Below, piece after piece: positions 9,237-16,820 of a stretch of DNA of 52,124 nucleotides (positions are counted from its first letter, which is position 1; every line of letters starts with the position of its first letter). The DNA is taken from NCBI RefSeq assembly GCF_000787855.1, contig NZ_BBPQ01000023.1:56314-108437 (forward strand). The letters are read 5' to 3'. A program made the translations under genes and the position numbers. The stretch comes from Streptacidiphilus anmyonensis. Lineage in GTDB: Bacteria; Actinomycetota; Actinomycetes; Streptomycetales; Streptomycetaceae. Under the pieces are notes generated by a model, which saw only the letters and a list, made by a program, of their open reading frames with translations, had not been told where the DNA came from and did no database searches.

Positions 9237-9489
9237 GGCGGTCGGTTCGCGCCGGTGACCGTTTCGGCGCACGCGGGCCCGGTCGCCACACGGCGGGCGG
9301 CGGGCCGGGCACCGGGCCGGGAGACAGCCGGTGAGGGCCGGTGAGGCGACCAGTGACGTGACCGCCGACGGAAGGGCGCGGACCGCCCGGTGCTCGGGAG
9401 TCTGGTCGCTGGACAGACCCCTCGATCGCGCGGGGCGAGACCGTCGGCGGGACGGGCGCTACCGCCGAGACAGCCGCTGCGCTGGAAAC
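9237..9489. other. Intergenic stretch with no recognised gene
   Basis: The gap between the aminotransferase start and the next terminator is GC-rich and shows no coding pattern that I trust. It may hold the upstream part of the aminotransferase promoter. Nothing else was seen. Confidence 0.4.
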
Positions 9490-9522
9490 GGCCCTGAGCG
9501 CTACCCCCGCGCGCTCAGGGCC
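9490..9522 (-). terminator. Strong hairpin downstream of the lipoprotein gene
   Basis: A perfect 12-bp inverted repeat (GGCCCTGAGCGC and GCGCTCAGGGCC) with a 9-nt loop, 30 bases beyond the stop of the minus-strand lipoprotein gene. There is no long U tract, which is normal in this GC range. Confidence 0.75.
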
Positions 9523-9552
9523 GCCTGCGACGGCCCTCCGGGCGGACGGCCG

Positions 9553-10275
9553 TCAGCTCGTGGCCGCGGGGACCTTCTTGAGCAGCTCGCGCGCCAGCGT
9601 CAGCGCCTTGGCGCCGGTGGTCTTCTGGTCGTTGTACATCACGTCCACGACCTGCTTGCCGCTGCGGACGGCGACCAGCGTCTCGCCTCCGTCGTAGTTG
9701 GGCGAGGAGAGGACGGCCTCGACAGCCTCGTCGCCCAACCCGCTGAGCGCGGTGACCTTGACGTGCTCGGTGTAGGGGCTGCCGTTGCCGGTGACCTTGT
9801 GGGTCTTGCACTCGGCGAAGACCTTCTTGAGGGCCGTCAGCTGCTCGGTCGCGCCGGTGCCCTGGTAGGCGCCGATCTCCTCGTAGAACTCGTTGCCGGC
9901 GGAGTCGTGGAAGTCGGCCGCGGCGAAGGAAGCCTCGCGGACGCCGGTCGAGGTGACCCAGTCCGTCTGGTCGAGCTGGGTGCAGGCCGTGGACGCCGGC
10001 ACGACGCTGGTGCCCGAATCCTGGAAGGCCGTGCCGGAGTTGCGGGTGATGTTCGGGTCGGCCTTCAGGGAGGGCACCACACTGCCGGAGAGCAGCCGGC
10101 CCGCCAGTTCGGTTCCGTTGGGCAGGCCGGCGTTCGGGTCGGGCGTGGCGGAGGCCGGGGCGGCTGCGGAGCTCGCGCCCGTCGTGCTGCCCCCGGAGGA
10201 GGAGCAGGCGGTGAGGGCCAAGGCGGCTCCGGCGCAAAGGGCGACGGCGAGTGCGCGACGGAGGTGGGTGGTCAT
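9553..10275 (-). CDS. Exported lipoprotein of unknown function
   Basis: 240 residues. The start at ATG 10273-10275 gives a canonical lipoprotein signal: basic MTTHLRR, a hydrophobic core and the lipobox LTAC with lipidation at Cys24. A Ser/Thr/Ala/Pro-rich linker follows (residues 25-50), then a soluble domain of about 190 residues with two cysteines (STACTQL, FAECKTH) that could form a disulfide. It resembles small actinomycete lipoproteins of the sensor-domain/PknH-like type, but I could not assign a family. It is expected on the outer face of the membrane. The gene is divergent from the methylase gene. Confidence 0.8.
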   Translation of the reverse strand: MTTHLRRALAVALCAGAALALTACSSSGGSTTGASSAAAPASATPDPNAGLPNGTELAGRLLSGSVVPSLKADPNITRNSGTAFQDSGTSVVPASTACTQLDQTDWVTSTGVREASFAAADFHDSAGNEFYEEIGAYQGTGATEQLTALKKVFAECKTHKVTGNGSPYTEHVKVTALSGLGDEAVEAVLSSPNYDGGETLVAVRSGKQVVDVMYNDQKTTGAKALTLARELLKKVPAATS

Positions 10276-10443
10276 GGTGGAACGCCTCTTCCGAGCTGGG
10301 GGATGGCAGGTGAGGGCGCAGAACACACGCCGTGGTCCGCTGTTCGCGCGCCTCGGCTGTGCAGCGAGAGAATCACAGCACGGGCTGTTAAGTCAGTCAA
10401 CACGGACTGCGTGTGTGAAACGTGAACTCACGGGCTCGGTGTG

Positions 10444-10449
10444 TATGAT
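10444..10449 (+). promoter_or_regulatory. Candidate -10 element for the methylase gene
   Basis: TATGAT, 40 bases before the ATG of the HTH/methylase gene. A small inverted repeat (GGATCC, 6-nt gap, GGATCC) lies just downstream in the leader. No convincing TTGAC-type -35 was found. Confidence 0.35.
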
Positions 10450-10489
10450 CACCGCGGATCCACGGGGGGATCCCGAAGGAGGCGCGAGG

Positions 10490-12613
10490 ATGGCCCAGCA
10501 GCGCAAGGCCCGTCAGCCCCAACCCGCCCACGGGACACCGCGGCAGGCCGAGGTCACCGCGACGGCGATCGCCCGCCTGGCGGGCGTGGGCCCGGCCGCG
10601 GTCAGCAACTGGCGTCGGCGCCACGCCGACTTCCCCAAGCCCGTCGGCGGCACGCCCAGCAGCCCGACCTTCGACCTCGCGCAGGTGGAGGAGTGGCTGC
10701 GCGTCCAGGGCAAGCTCACCCGGGTCCCCTTGCGCGAACGCGCCTGGCAGGAGGTCGAGCAGTACCCGATCGGCCCTTCCGCCGCCCTGATCCGTCTCGG
10801 CTCCGCGCTCACCCTCGGCCCTGACCCGGGCGCCGCGGAAACGCCGCTGCTGACGACCGGCCTGGAGTTGGCGGAGGAGACCTCGCCCGCCGAGGCGTTC
10901 GCCTTCCTTCTCGGCCGTCAACTGGAGTCCGTCTCACGCCAGTACGCCTCGACCCCGGCCGAGCTGGCGGTGCTCATGGCCGGGCTCGGCGGCCCGGCGG
11001 CCGAGGTCCTCGACCCGGCGTGCGGCTTCGGCGGCCTCCTCGACGCCGCCCGCACGCTGAACCCCGACGCCCGCCTCTGCGGCCAGGACGCCGAGCCCGA
11101 GCTCGCGGCCCTCGCCGAACTCCGCCTGACGCTCGCCGCGGAGGGCTCCGAGGACACGGCTGTCCTGCGCGACTCCGTGGACGTGCGGACCGGCGACAGC
11201 CTGCGGGCCGACGCCTTCGACCGCCCGCCGCACGCGCCCGGCGCCGACGTCGTGCTCTGCCATCCGCCCTTCAACGAGCGCAACTGGGGCCACGAGGAGC
11301 TCGCCTACGACTCCCGCTGGGAGTACGGGCTGCCGCCGCGCACCGAATCCGAACTCGCCTGGGTGCAGCACGCGCTGGCCCACGCCCGCGAGGGCGGCAC
11401 CGTGGTGGTGCTGATGCCGCCGGCCGCGGCGTCCCGTCGGTCCGGACGCCGCATCCGCGCCGACCTGCTGCGCCGCGGCACGCTGCGCGCGGTCATCGCC
11501 CTCCCGGCGGGAGCCGCCCCGCCGTACGGGATCCCCCTTCACCTCTGGATCCTGCGCCGCCCGGCCGACGCGGGCGCCACCCCCGGGCAGGGCCTGCTGC
11601 TCGTCGAGACGGGCGCGCTCACCTGGCCCGAGGCCCGCGACGCCGCCCTGGCGGCGTGGCAGGCCGCGGAGCGGACAGGGGACGCCGAGGGCACCGCGGG
11701 TGCGGGGCGGCGGACACAGACAGGCGCGGGACGCGCGGCAGGCGCCGTAGGCGCGGTCCAGGCCAGGGACACGGCCGCACGTCACGAAGCACGCGGGGGC
11801 GGCGGCGAACGACCGGGAGTCGAACCGCCAGACGAGCGGCAAGGCGTCGAGCGGCCACGCGTCGAACGGGGCGGCGGCGAGCGGGGTGGCGTCGAGCGAC
11901 CCGGTGTGAGCCGGTTGGTGCCCGTCGTCGAGCTGCTGGACGACGAGGTCGACCTCACACCGGCCCGCCACCTGCCACCGACCGCCGTGGACGGCGGCGC
12001 CGTCGGGCTCGACGAGCTGCGGGAGCAGCTCGTCGACGCGCTCGGACGGGCGTCGCTGCTGCCCGCGACCGGCGAGGCCGTCGAGGCCGCCGCCGGGGGC
12101 CCCCGCTCCGGCGGTTGGCCGGCGACCAGCGTCGGGGAGCTCGCCCGCGCGGGCGCACTCACGCTGCTCACGGCCGGCACCGGCGCCTCGGGCTCCGCCT
12201 CCACCACGTCCGGGCCGCTGACCCGTGCCGGGGACGTGGTCGTGCCGGTGCACGGCCAAGAGGGCGGCGGCATCCACGTCGTGGCCGAGGCGGAGGCCGG
12301 AGCGCCACTGGAGCGGGGTCACCAACTGCTGCGCCCGACGCCCGACGCGGTCGACCCCTGGTTCCTCGCCGGCTTCCTGCGCTCCACCGCCAACAGCCGA
12401 CAGGCCTCGACCTTCACGGGCACCTCCACCCGCCTCGACGCACGCCGCCTCCAACTGCCCCGCCTGCCGCTGGCCGAGCAGCGGCGCTACGGCGCACGGT
12501 TCCGGGAGGTCGCGGAGTTCGAGCAGGCACTGCGCCAAGCCGCGCGCCTGGGCGAACAGTTCGCCCAGGGCCTCTACGACGGCCTGGCGGAGGGCGGTCC
12601 GGACGGGAGGTGA
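10490..12613 (+). CDS. Orphan HTH / N6-DNA-methylase / target-recognition fusion protein
   Basis: 707 residues; the ATG at 10490 has AAGGAGG 7-8 nt upstream. N-terminus (about 25-70): a helix-turn-helix of excisionase/AlpA type (TAIARLAGVGPAAVSNWRRR). Middle (about 140-385): a type I HsdM-like methylase fold with SAM-binding motif DPACGFGGLLDAA at 175. The catalytic motif reads CHPPF with His258 where Asn or Asp normally stands in [DN]PP[FY]. A low-complexity linker with repeated GVER/PGVE units follows (about 385-480). C-terminus (about 540-705): an HsdS-like target-recognition region (DPWFLAGFLRS, RLDARRLQLPRLPLAEQRRYG). The protein thus combines M-like and S-like parts, with no restriction subunit nearby. 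Related orphan proteins seem common in Streptomyces. Whether it methylates DNA is doubtful given His258; it could be a DNA-binding regulator. Confidence 0.85.
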   Translation: MAQQRKARQPQPAHGTPRQAEVTATAIARLAGVGPAAVSNWRRRHADFPKPVGGTPSSPTFDLAQVEEWLRVQGKLTRVPLRERAWQEVEQYPIGPSAALIRLGSALTLGPDPGAAETPLLTTGLELAEETSPAEAFAFLLGRQLESVSRQYASTPAELAVLMAGLGGPAAEVLDPACGFGGLLDAARTLNPDARLCGQDAEPELAALAELRLTLAAEGSEDTAVLRDSVDVRTGDSLRADAFDRPPHAPGADVVLCHPPFNERNWGHEELAYDSRWEYGLPPRTESELAWVQHALAHAREGGTVVVLMPPAAASRRSGRRIRADLLRRGTLRAVIALPAGAAPPYGIPLHLWILRRPADAGATPGQGLLLVETGALTWPEARDAALAAWQAAERTGDAEGTAGAGRRTQTGAGRAAGAVGAVQARDTAARHEARGGGGERPGVEPPDERQGVERPRVERGGGERGGVERPGVSRLVPVVELLDDEVDLTPARHLPPTAVDGGAVGLDELREQLVDALGRASLLPATGEAVEAAAGGPRSGGWPATSVGELARAGALTLLTAGTGASGSASTTSGPLTRAGDVVVPVHGQEGGGIHVVAEAEAGAPLERGHQLLRPTPDAVDPWFLAGFLRSTANSRQASTFTGTSTRLDARRLQLPRLPLAEQRRYGARFREVAEFEQALRQAARLGEQFAQGLYDGLAEGGPDGR

Positions 12614-12751
12614 GGGACGGCTCGTCGTCGGCGTCCCGCGTCCGGAACGAGCCGCGTGAGCGGGCCGAAAGGAGCGCCGGAGGGAGCTGCCGGGCCGGGC
12701 TCGGCCGACGGTACGCTACCGACGACCCGAGCCCGATCCCAGGAGCTGCGC

Positions 12752-13510
12752 ATGTACGGCCCCGCCAGCGACCCGACGCCGCCGTACACGCCGCCGTACA
12801 CGTCGCCCTACACGCCGCCGTACACGCCGCCCGCCGATCCGTATGCGCCCGCGTACGGGTACCCGCCCCCGGGGGCCGGCCCGTACACCGCGCAGGCGAA
12901 CGCCGCGCCGTACCCGCACGGAGTCCGGCTCGGATACGACCACCTCGCCGCACCCCGCGAACGGTCCACCGCCGCCCGCGTGGGCCTCTTCCTGCTCCGG
13001 GTCCTCCTGACCTGCGTTCCGATCGCCTCGATCGGGATCCTCGCCTGGGTCCCGCTGGTGCGGGCCGCGTTGCTCCGACGCCGGGTGGTCGACTGGGTCG
13101 TGCTGGCGGCCACGGTGGTGCTCTGCACCCTGGGCTTCTACCTGGTCGGCTCGTCGCCGGACGACCGCGACACCGGCAGGTCCGATGTCGGAGTGATGAT
13201 CCTGCTCCTCATGATGGCGAGCTCCACGGTCTACTACCTCGTCGCCGAGCTGCGGCAGCCGCGCCACCAGCCCGTGCCGCCGTACGCGGCCCCGGCGCCG
13301 TCCTGGTCCCCGGCCGGACCTCCCGGAGTGGCGGGCCCCGCGGGAGTGCTGGGACCTGCGGGAGTGGTGGGACCTGAGGTAGTGCTGGGACCGGTCGACT
13401 CCGCGGCTCCTGCCGCGCAGCCGACGCCGATCGTCCCGCTCGGACAGGTCCAGGCCGATCTCGACGAGCTGAGCGCGCTGCTGCACCAGCACGAGCGGCC
13501 AGCACGGTGA
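12752..13510 (+). CDS. Proline-rich membrane protein coupled to a Ser/Thr kinase
   Basis: 252 residues. The ATG at 12752 has AGGAG 7 nt upstream. The N-terminus is a cytoplasm-type Pro/Tyr-rich tail with four PPYT/SPYT units encoded by a 12-bp tandem repeat. Three hydrophobic segments follow (about 80-102 VGLFLLRVLLTCVPIASIGI, about 112-133, about 150-170). The C-terminal tail is rich in Gly/Pro/Val (GPAGVLGPAGVVGPEVV) and ends in a possible short coiled coil (VQADLDELSALLHQHE). The stop overlaps the start of the kinase gene by 4 nt (GTGA), so the two are translationally coupled. The kinase lacks membrane segments, so this protein could be its membrane partner or substrate; that is inference. 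A TACGCT hexamer at 12712-12717 might be a promoter -10. Confidence 0.78.
   Translation: MYGPASDPTPPYTPPYTSPYTPPYTPPADPYAPAYGYPPPGAGPYTAQANAAPYPHGVRLGYDHLAAPRERSTAARVGLFLLRVLLTCVPIASIGILAWVPLVRAALLRRRVVDWVVLAATVVLCTLGFYLVGSSPDDRDTGRSDVGVMILLLMMASSTVYYLVAELRQPRHQPVPPYAAPAPSWSPAGPPGVAGPAGVLGPAGVVGPEVVLGPVDSAAPAAQPTPIVPLGQVQADLDELSALLHQHERPAR
12779..12826 (+). repeat. In-frame tandem repeat, 4 x 12 bp
   Basis: Four copies of a 12-bp unit (CCGCCGTACACG, third copy with two changes) that encode PPYT PPYT SPYT PPYT near the N-terminus of the membrane protein. Such in-frame repeats can change copy number by slippage without breaking the frame. Confidence 0.8.
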
Positions 13511-14856
13511 CCACCCCGGTGCCCGCCCCGATCCCCGAGCCCGTTCCCGGCTCGGGCCCCCGCACGGTCGGCGGACGGTACGAGCTGACCGCACTCGTCG
13601 GCCAGGGCGGCATGGGCCAGGTCTGGACGGCCCGGGACCTGCTGCTCGGCCGCGAGGTCGCGGTCAAGCTCCTGCGTGCCGCCGCCCCTGGCGGAACGCA
13701 CACCGACGAGCTGCGCCGCCGCTTCGAGCGCGAGTCGCGGGTCACCGCGCGCGTCGACCACCCGGGGCTGGTCACCGTGCACGACGCCGGCACCGACACG
13801 GACGAGCTCTACCTGGTCATGCAGTACGTCCGCGGCACCGACCTGGCGGACCACCTCGCCGAGAACGACCCGTATCCGTGGCCGTGGGCGGTGGCCGTGG
13901 CGGCGCAGCTGTGCGCCGTCCTGGCCGCCGTGCACGAGGCGGGCGTCGTCCACCGGGACCTGAAGCCACGCAACCTGATGCTGCGTCACGACGGCACGCT
14001 GGTAGTGCTGGACCTCGGCGTCGCGGCGGTGCTGGGCGCGGACACGACGCGTGTGACGGCCACCGGCTCCCCTGTCGGGAGCCCCGCCTACATGTCGCCC
14101 GAGCAGGCGATGGGCAGCCCGGTCGGACCGGCGAGCGACCTCTACTCGCTCGGCGCCGTGCTGCACGAACTGCTCAGCGGCACGGTCCCGTTCGAGGGGT
14201 CGTCGGCGCTCGGCACGCTCCACCGGCATCTGCACGAGCCGCCGACTCCACTGCGGCGGCTACGGTCCGAGGTGCCGCCGGCGCTGGAGACACTGGTGCT
14301 GCGGCTGCTGGCCAAGGATCCCGCGCAGCGGCCCACCGACGCGCATGCGGTCTACCAGGCGCTGGCGCCGCTGCTCCCGCTGCCGCCGGGGTACTCGCCC
14401 GCCGGTCGGAGCCTCTGCGATCCGACGCGGCCGTTCCGTCTGCCGTTCGCGCCGTGGCCGGACCGGGCCGCCGCGCCCGCACCGCCACCGTCGTTCGGGC
14501 CACACCCGCCCGCGCCCGCGTCCATCCCCGCGTCCCTGCCGCCCACGCCGCCCATGCCGTCCATGCCGCCCATGCCCGAGCCGGGAACTCCCACGCCCAG
14601 TACTCCGGCGCACGGCACTCCGTTTCCAGGCCCCGAGGCCGACCTGCTCGCCGCGACCGTCGACGAGGCCCGCCGTCTGCTCGCCGCCGGCCGGATCAGC
14701 CAGGCCCTCGGGCTGCTCGGCAGCGCGCTGCGCACGGCCGAGGCGCGACACGGCGTCGACTCCCCCGTCGCGGCCGCACTGCGCCGGCAGTACGCGGCGC
14801 TCCAGCCGCATGCCCAGGCACACGGAACGGCCGGTGCGACTCCGCACCGGCCGTGA
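13507..14856 (+). CDS. PknB-like serine/threonine protein kinase, cytosolic
   Basis: 449 residues, GTG start at 13507 overlapping the previous stop by 4 nt. Kinase domain about residues 20-290: glycine loop VGQGGMGQVW, ATP-binding Lys54 in VAVKLL, catalytic loop HRDLKPRN with Asp151, magnesium loop DLG (Asp169, a tolerated variant of DFG), activation segment ending GSPAYMSPEQ, and DLYSLGAVLHELLSG. A Pro-rich linker (about 310-385) then leads to a short alpha-helical tail (EADLLAATVDEARRLLAAGR, then ALGLLGSALRTAEARHG) that looks TPR-like. Unlike PknB itself there is no transmembrane helix or PASTA region. It probably phosphorylates Ser/Thr in a cytosolic or membrane partner; the coupled upstream membrane protein is the obvious candidate. 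Confidence 0.9.
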   Translation: MTTPVPAPIPEPVPGSGPRTVGGRYELTALVGQGGMGQVWTARDLLLGREVAVKLLRAAAPGGTHTDELRRRFERESRVTARVDHPGLVTVHDAGTDTDELYLVMQYVRGTDLADHLAENDPYPWPWAVAVAAQLCAVLAAVHEAGVVHRDLKPRNLMLRHDGTLVVLDLGVAAVLGADTTRVTATGSPVGSPAYMSPEQAMGSPVGPASDLYSLGAVLHELLSGTVPFEGSSALGTLHRHLHEPPTPLRRLRSEVPPALETLVLRLLAKDPAQRPTDAHAVYQALAPLLPLPPGYSPAGRSLCDPTRPFRLPFAPWPDRAAAPAPPPSFGPHPPAPASIPASLPPTPPMPSMPPMPEPGTPTPSTPAHGTPFPGPEADLLAATVDEARRLLAAGRISQALGLLGSALRTAEARHGVDSPVAAALRRQYAALQPHAQAHGTAGATPHRP

Positions 14857-14891
14857 CGTGCCACCCGAGACCCGGTCCCGATGGGACCGGG
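14829..14891. terminator. Two stacked hairpins between convergent genes
   Basis: Hairpin one has perfect 10-bp arms at 14829-14838 and 14843-14852 and overlaps the kinase 3' end. Hairpin two has 9-bp arms CCCGGTCCC/GGGACCGGG at 14871-14879 and 14883-14891 with a 3-nt loop. They sit between the kinase gene and the convergent transpeptidase gene and could stop transcription from both sides. Confidence 0.7.
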
Positions 14892-14928
14892 CTCGGTTCC
14901 TGCCTGAGTCCGAGCCTGAGTCCCAGCC

Positions 14929-15945
14929 TCAGCCGACCGTCGTCGGGAGGGCGCCCGCCGCGCTGCCCGACAGCCAGTCGGACCAGCTCAGCGTGAAGGC
15001 CGCATAGCCGTTGTCGCCGGAGACGTTGCCGCGCGGCGAACCGGTGATGGTGACCGGGTCACCGGGCTGGCTGAGGTCGTAGAACCACTTCGAGTCCGAC
15101 AGCGACAGGTGCACGCACCCGTGCGAGCCATAGCTGTGGCCCGGGTACGGGTCGCCGGTGGAGTAGTGCACGTAGGTGCCCGACTGGGTCAGATGGACAT
15201 CATTGGGCAGCGTGATGTCGTAGTAGTTGGGGCTGCTCTTGTCGCAGCTGATGCCGACGCTGCAGGAGGTCATGCGGACCTCGGCCTGCTTGTCGATCAC
15301 GGCCATGGTGCCGTCCCACGACGGGAACTGCGGGCTGCCGGCGTCGATCGGCATCGTCTTGATCAGCGAGCCGTTCTTGTAGACCTTCATCCAGTGGCCG
15401 GGGACGCTCACCTTGGACTCGATGTCGGCACCGACGGTGAAGCTGTGGTGGTAGTCCTTGGTGCCCCAACGGCCGTTGCCGTCACCGACGTTGTTCAGGT
15501 CGGCGTCGACGGAGACCTTGGTCCCGGACGGCCAGTAGTTCTGCGGACGCCAGTCGACGCGGCGGTCGCCGAACCAGTGCCACGCACCGGTCATCGGCAC
15601 GGAGGTGGTCACCTTCAGCGCCTGCTCGACGGCCTTGTGGGCCGAGGCGGCGACGGAGTGGGTGAAGACGATGGATATGGGCTGCGCCACTCCGACCGTC
15701 TCGCCGCTGAGCGGGTAGATCGAGTCCAGCTGGACCGGCGGGCCGGCCGGGTGGGTCGGTGAGGGGCTCGCCGACGGGCTCGCCTTCGCGCTCACCGACG
15801 GGTTGCCGCCGTTCGCGACCGGTGCGTCCGTGCCCTTGGCCGAGGTCGCGGAGGCCGTGCCCCCGCAGCCGCTCGCCCCGAAGGCGACCGCACCCGCCAG
15901 CAGTGCTATCCCGATTCCGTTCCTGATCCGCCCCACGCGCCCCAC
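14929..15945 (-). CDS. L,D-transpeptidase (YkuD domain) lipoprotein
   Basis: 338 residues. The GTG start at 15943-15945 has GGAG 8 nt upstream. The N-terminus is a lipoprotein signal with lipobox ASGC (Cys27), then an Ser/Pro/Lys-rich linker. An Ig-like domain of the mycobacterial Ldt type follows (about 75-175, IYPLSGETVGVAQPISIVF, WRPQNYWPSGT). The catalytic YkuD domain (about 180-310) contains YVHYSTGDPYPGHSYGSHGC with nucleophile Cys277 in SHGCVHLS. These enzymes cross-link peptidoglycan stems 3-3 outside the membrane and are insensitive to most penicillins. Architecture and length match actinobacterial Ldt proteins. A likely sigma-70-type promoter lies about 66 bases upstream. The next gene upstream (YbjN) is on the same strand but has a separate function. 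Confidence 0.93.
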   Translation of the reverse strand: MGRVGRIRNGIGIALLAGAVAFGASGCGGTASATSAKGTDAPVANGGNPSVSAKASPSASPSPTHPAGPPVQLDSIYPLSGETVGVAQPISIVFTHSVAASAHKAVEQALKVTTSVPMTGAWHWFGDRRVDWRPQNYWPSGTKVSVDADLNNVGDGNGRWGTKDYHHSFTVGADIESKVSVPGHWMKVYKNGSLIKTMPIDAGSPQFPSWDGTMAVIDKQAEVRMTSCSVGISCDKSSPNYYDITLPNDVHLTQSGTYVHYSTGDPYPGHSYGSHGCVHLSLSDSKWFYDLSQPGDPVTITGSPRGNVSGDNGYAAFTLSWSDWLSGSAAGALPTTVG

Positions 15946-16010
15946 GCCACCTGCTCCGCTCGCGTCACTTCGTCATCACTGGCCATTTTCAACATGTCCA
16001 GAGAGTCCGA

Positions 16011-16039
16011 ACCCTACGCAAGCGGTTGCAGGCGTCATG
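16011..16039 (-). promoter_or_regulatory. Candidate promoter of the L,D-transpeptidase gene
   Basis: On the minus strand CATGAC (16034-16039) and TAGGGT (16011-16016) are separated by 17 nt, an acceptable -35/-10 pair for a principal-sigma promoter. Confidence 0.4.
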
Positions 16040-16056
16040 TAAAGCCAAGGTCAAGA

Positions 16057-16620
16057 TTAGGACTCGGCCGAGTCGCCGTCCTCGGCGCCGCCGTCGGTCT
16101 CGTCGCCGCCCTGCTTGTCGTCGACGTCCTTGACCAGGCCGAGGCGCTCGTTGATCCACTGGTTGAAGGTCACGGCGGCCTGAACCCAGTTCACGACCAT
16201 GGCCGCGAAGTAGTTGATGTTCACGCCCATGCCGACGATCATCTGCGTCTCACCGACGATGCGGAGCTCGCCCTCGTCGGTGGTCTGCGTGTAGACCTTG
16301 GGCCACAGGGTCTCGCGGTTCCACTCGTCCAGCGCCTCCAGCAGCGCGGTCTTCGCGGCGAGCTCGTGTGCGTGCTGGTAGAAGGCGCGGACCGCGAAGA
16401 GCTCCTTCTGCTCCCCACGGAACATGAAGTAGACCTGGAACTCCTCCCAGGGCGCGACGACGTCGCCCTCGGCGTCCACGCCGTGCTTCAGCTGCATCTG
16501 GTCCAGCAGCTGCTTCACCAGCTCCGCGTCGGGGATGATCACCGGCGGGGGGCCCTGCGGCTGCGGAGGCTGCGGGGACTGACCGCCGAAGTTGGGGATG
16601 GCGGACGGGTCGATGCTCAC
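16057..16620 (-). CDS. YbjN domain-containing protein
   Basis: 187 residues, GTG start at 16618-16620 without a strong ribosome site. A Pro/Gln-rich head (residues 12-26) precedes a compact YbjN-like domain (about 30-155) with VAPWEEFQVYFMFRGEQKEL, LDEWNRETLWPKVYTQ and MIVGMGVNINYFAAMVVNWV. This fold resembles type III secretion chaperones and occurs in many actinomycete proteins of unknown role. The C-terminus is very acidic (about 22 residues of Asp/Glu/Gly/Ser). There is no signal peptide, so it is cytosolic. No partner gene is evident next to it. Confidence 0.85.
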   Translation of the reverse strand: MSIDPSAIPNFGGQSPQPPQPQGPPPVIIPDAELVKQLLDQMQLKHGVDAEGDVVAPWEEFQVYFMFRGEQKELFAVRAFYQHAHELAAKTALLEALDEWNRETLWPKVYTQTTDEGELRIVGETQMIVGMGVNINYFAAMVVNWVQAAVTFNQWINERLGLVKDVDDKQGGDETDGGAEDGDSAES

Positions 16621-16820
16621 GACAGGGGTTCCCTTCGGGGATTACGGCTTGCCGTCACTCATCCTGCCTCACCCGGGGGCGTCGCGCCCAGTGTCGCCCC
16701 CCTCGGGCGTGCACTCACAGGCCGCCGTTCGCACGAGGTTCGCCCCCTCGACGTGTCCGGCCCCCGGGGCGCCGCGGTACCGCCGCGTCGCCCCGGGAAC
16801 CGCGCCGGGAACCGCGTCGG

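Noticed and set aside
9331-10425. Plus-strand frame opposite the lipoprotein gene
   Set aside because: It has no domain or signal, and the minus-strand lipoprotein has a clear lipobox and terminator.
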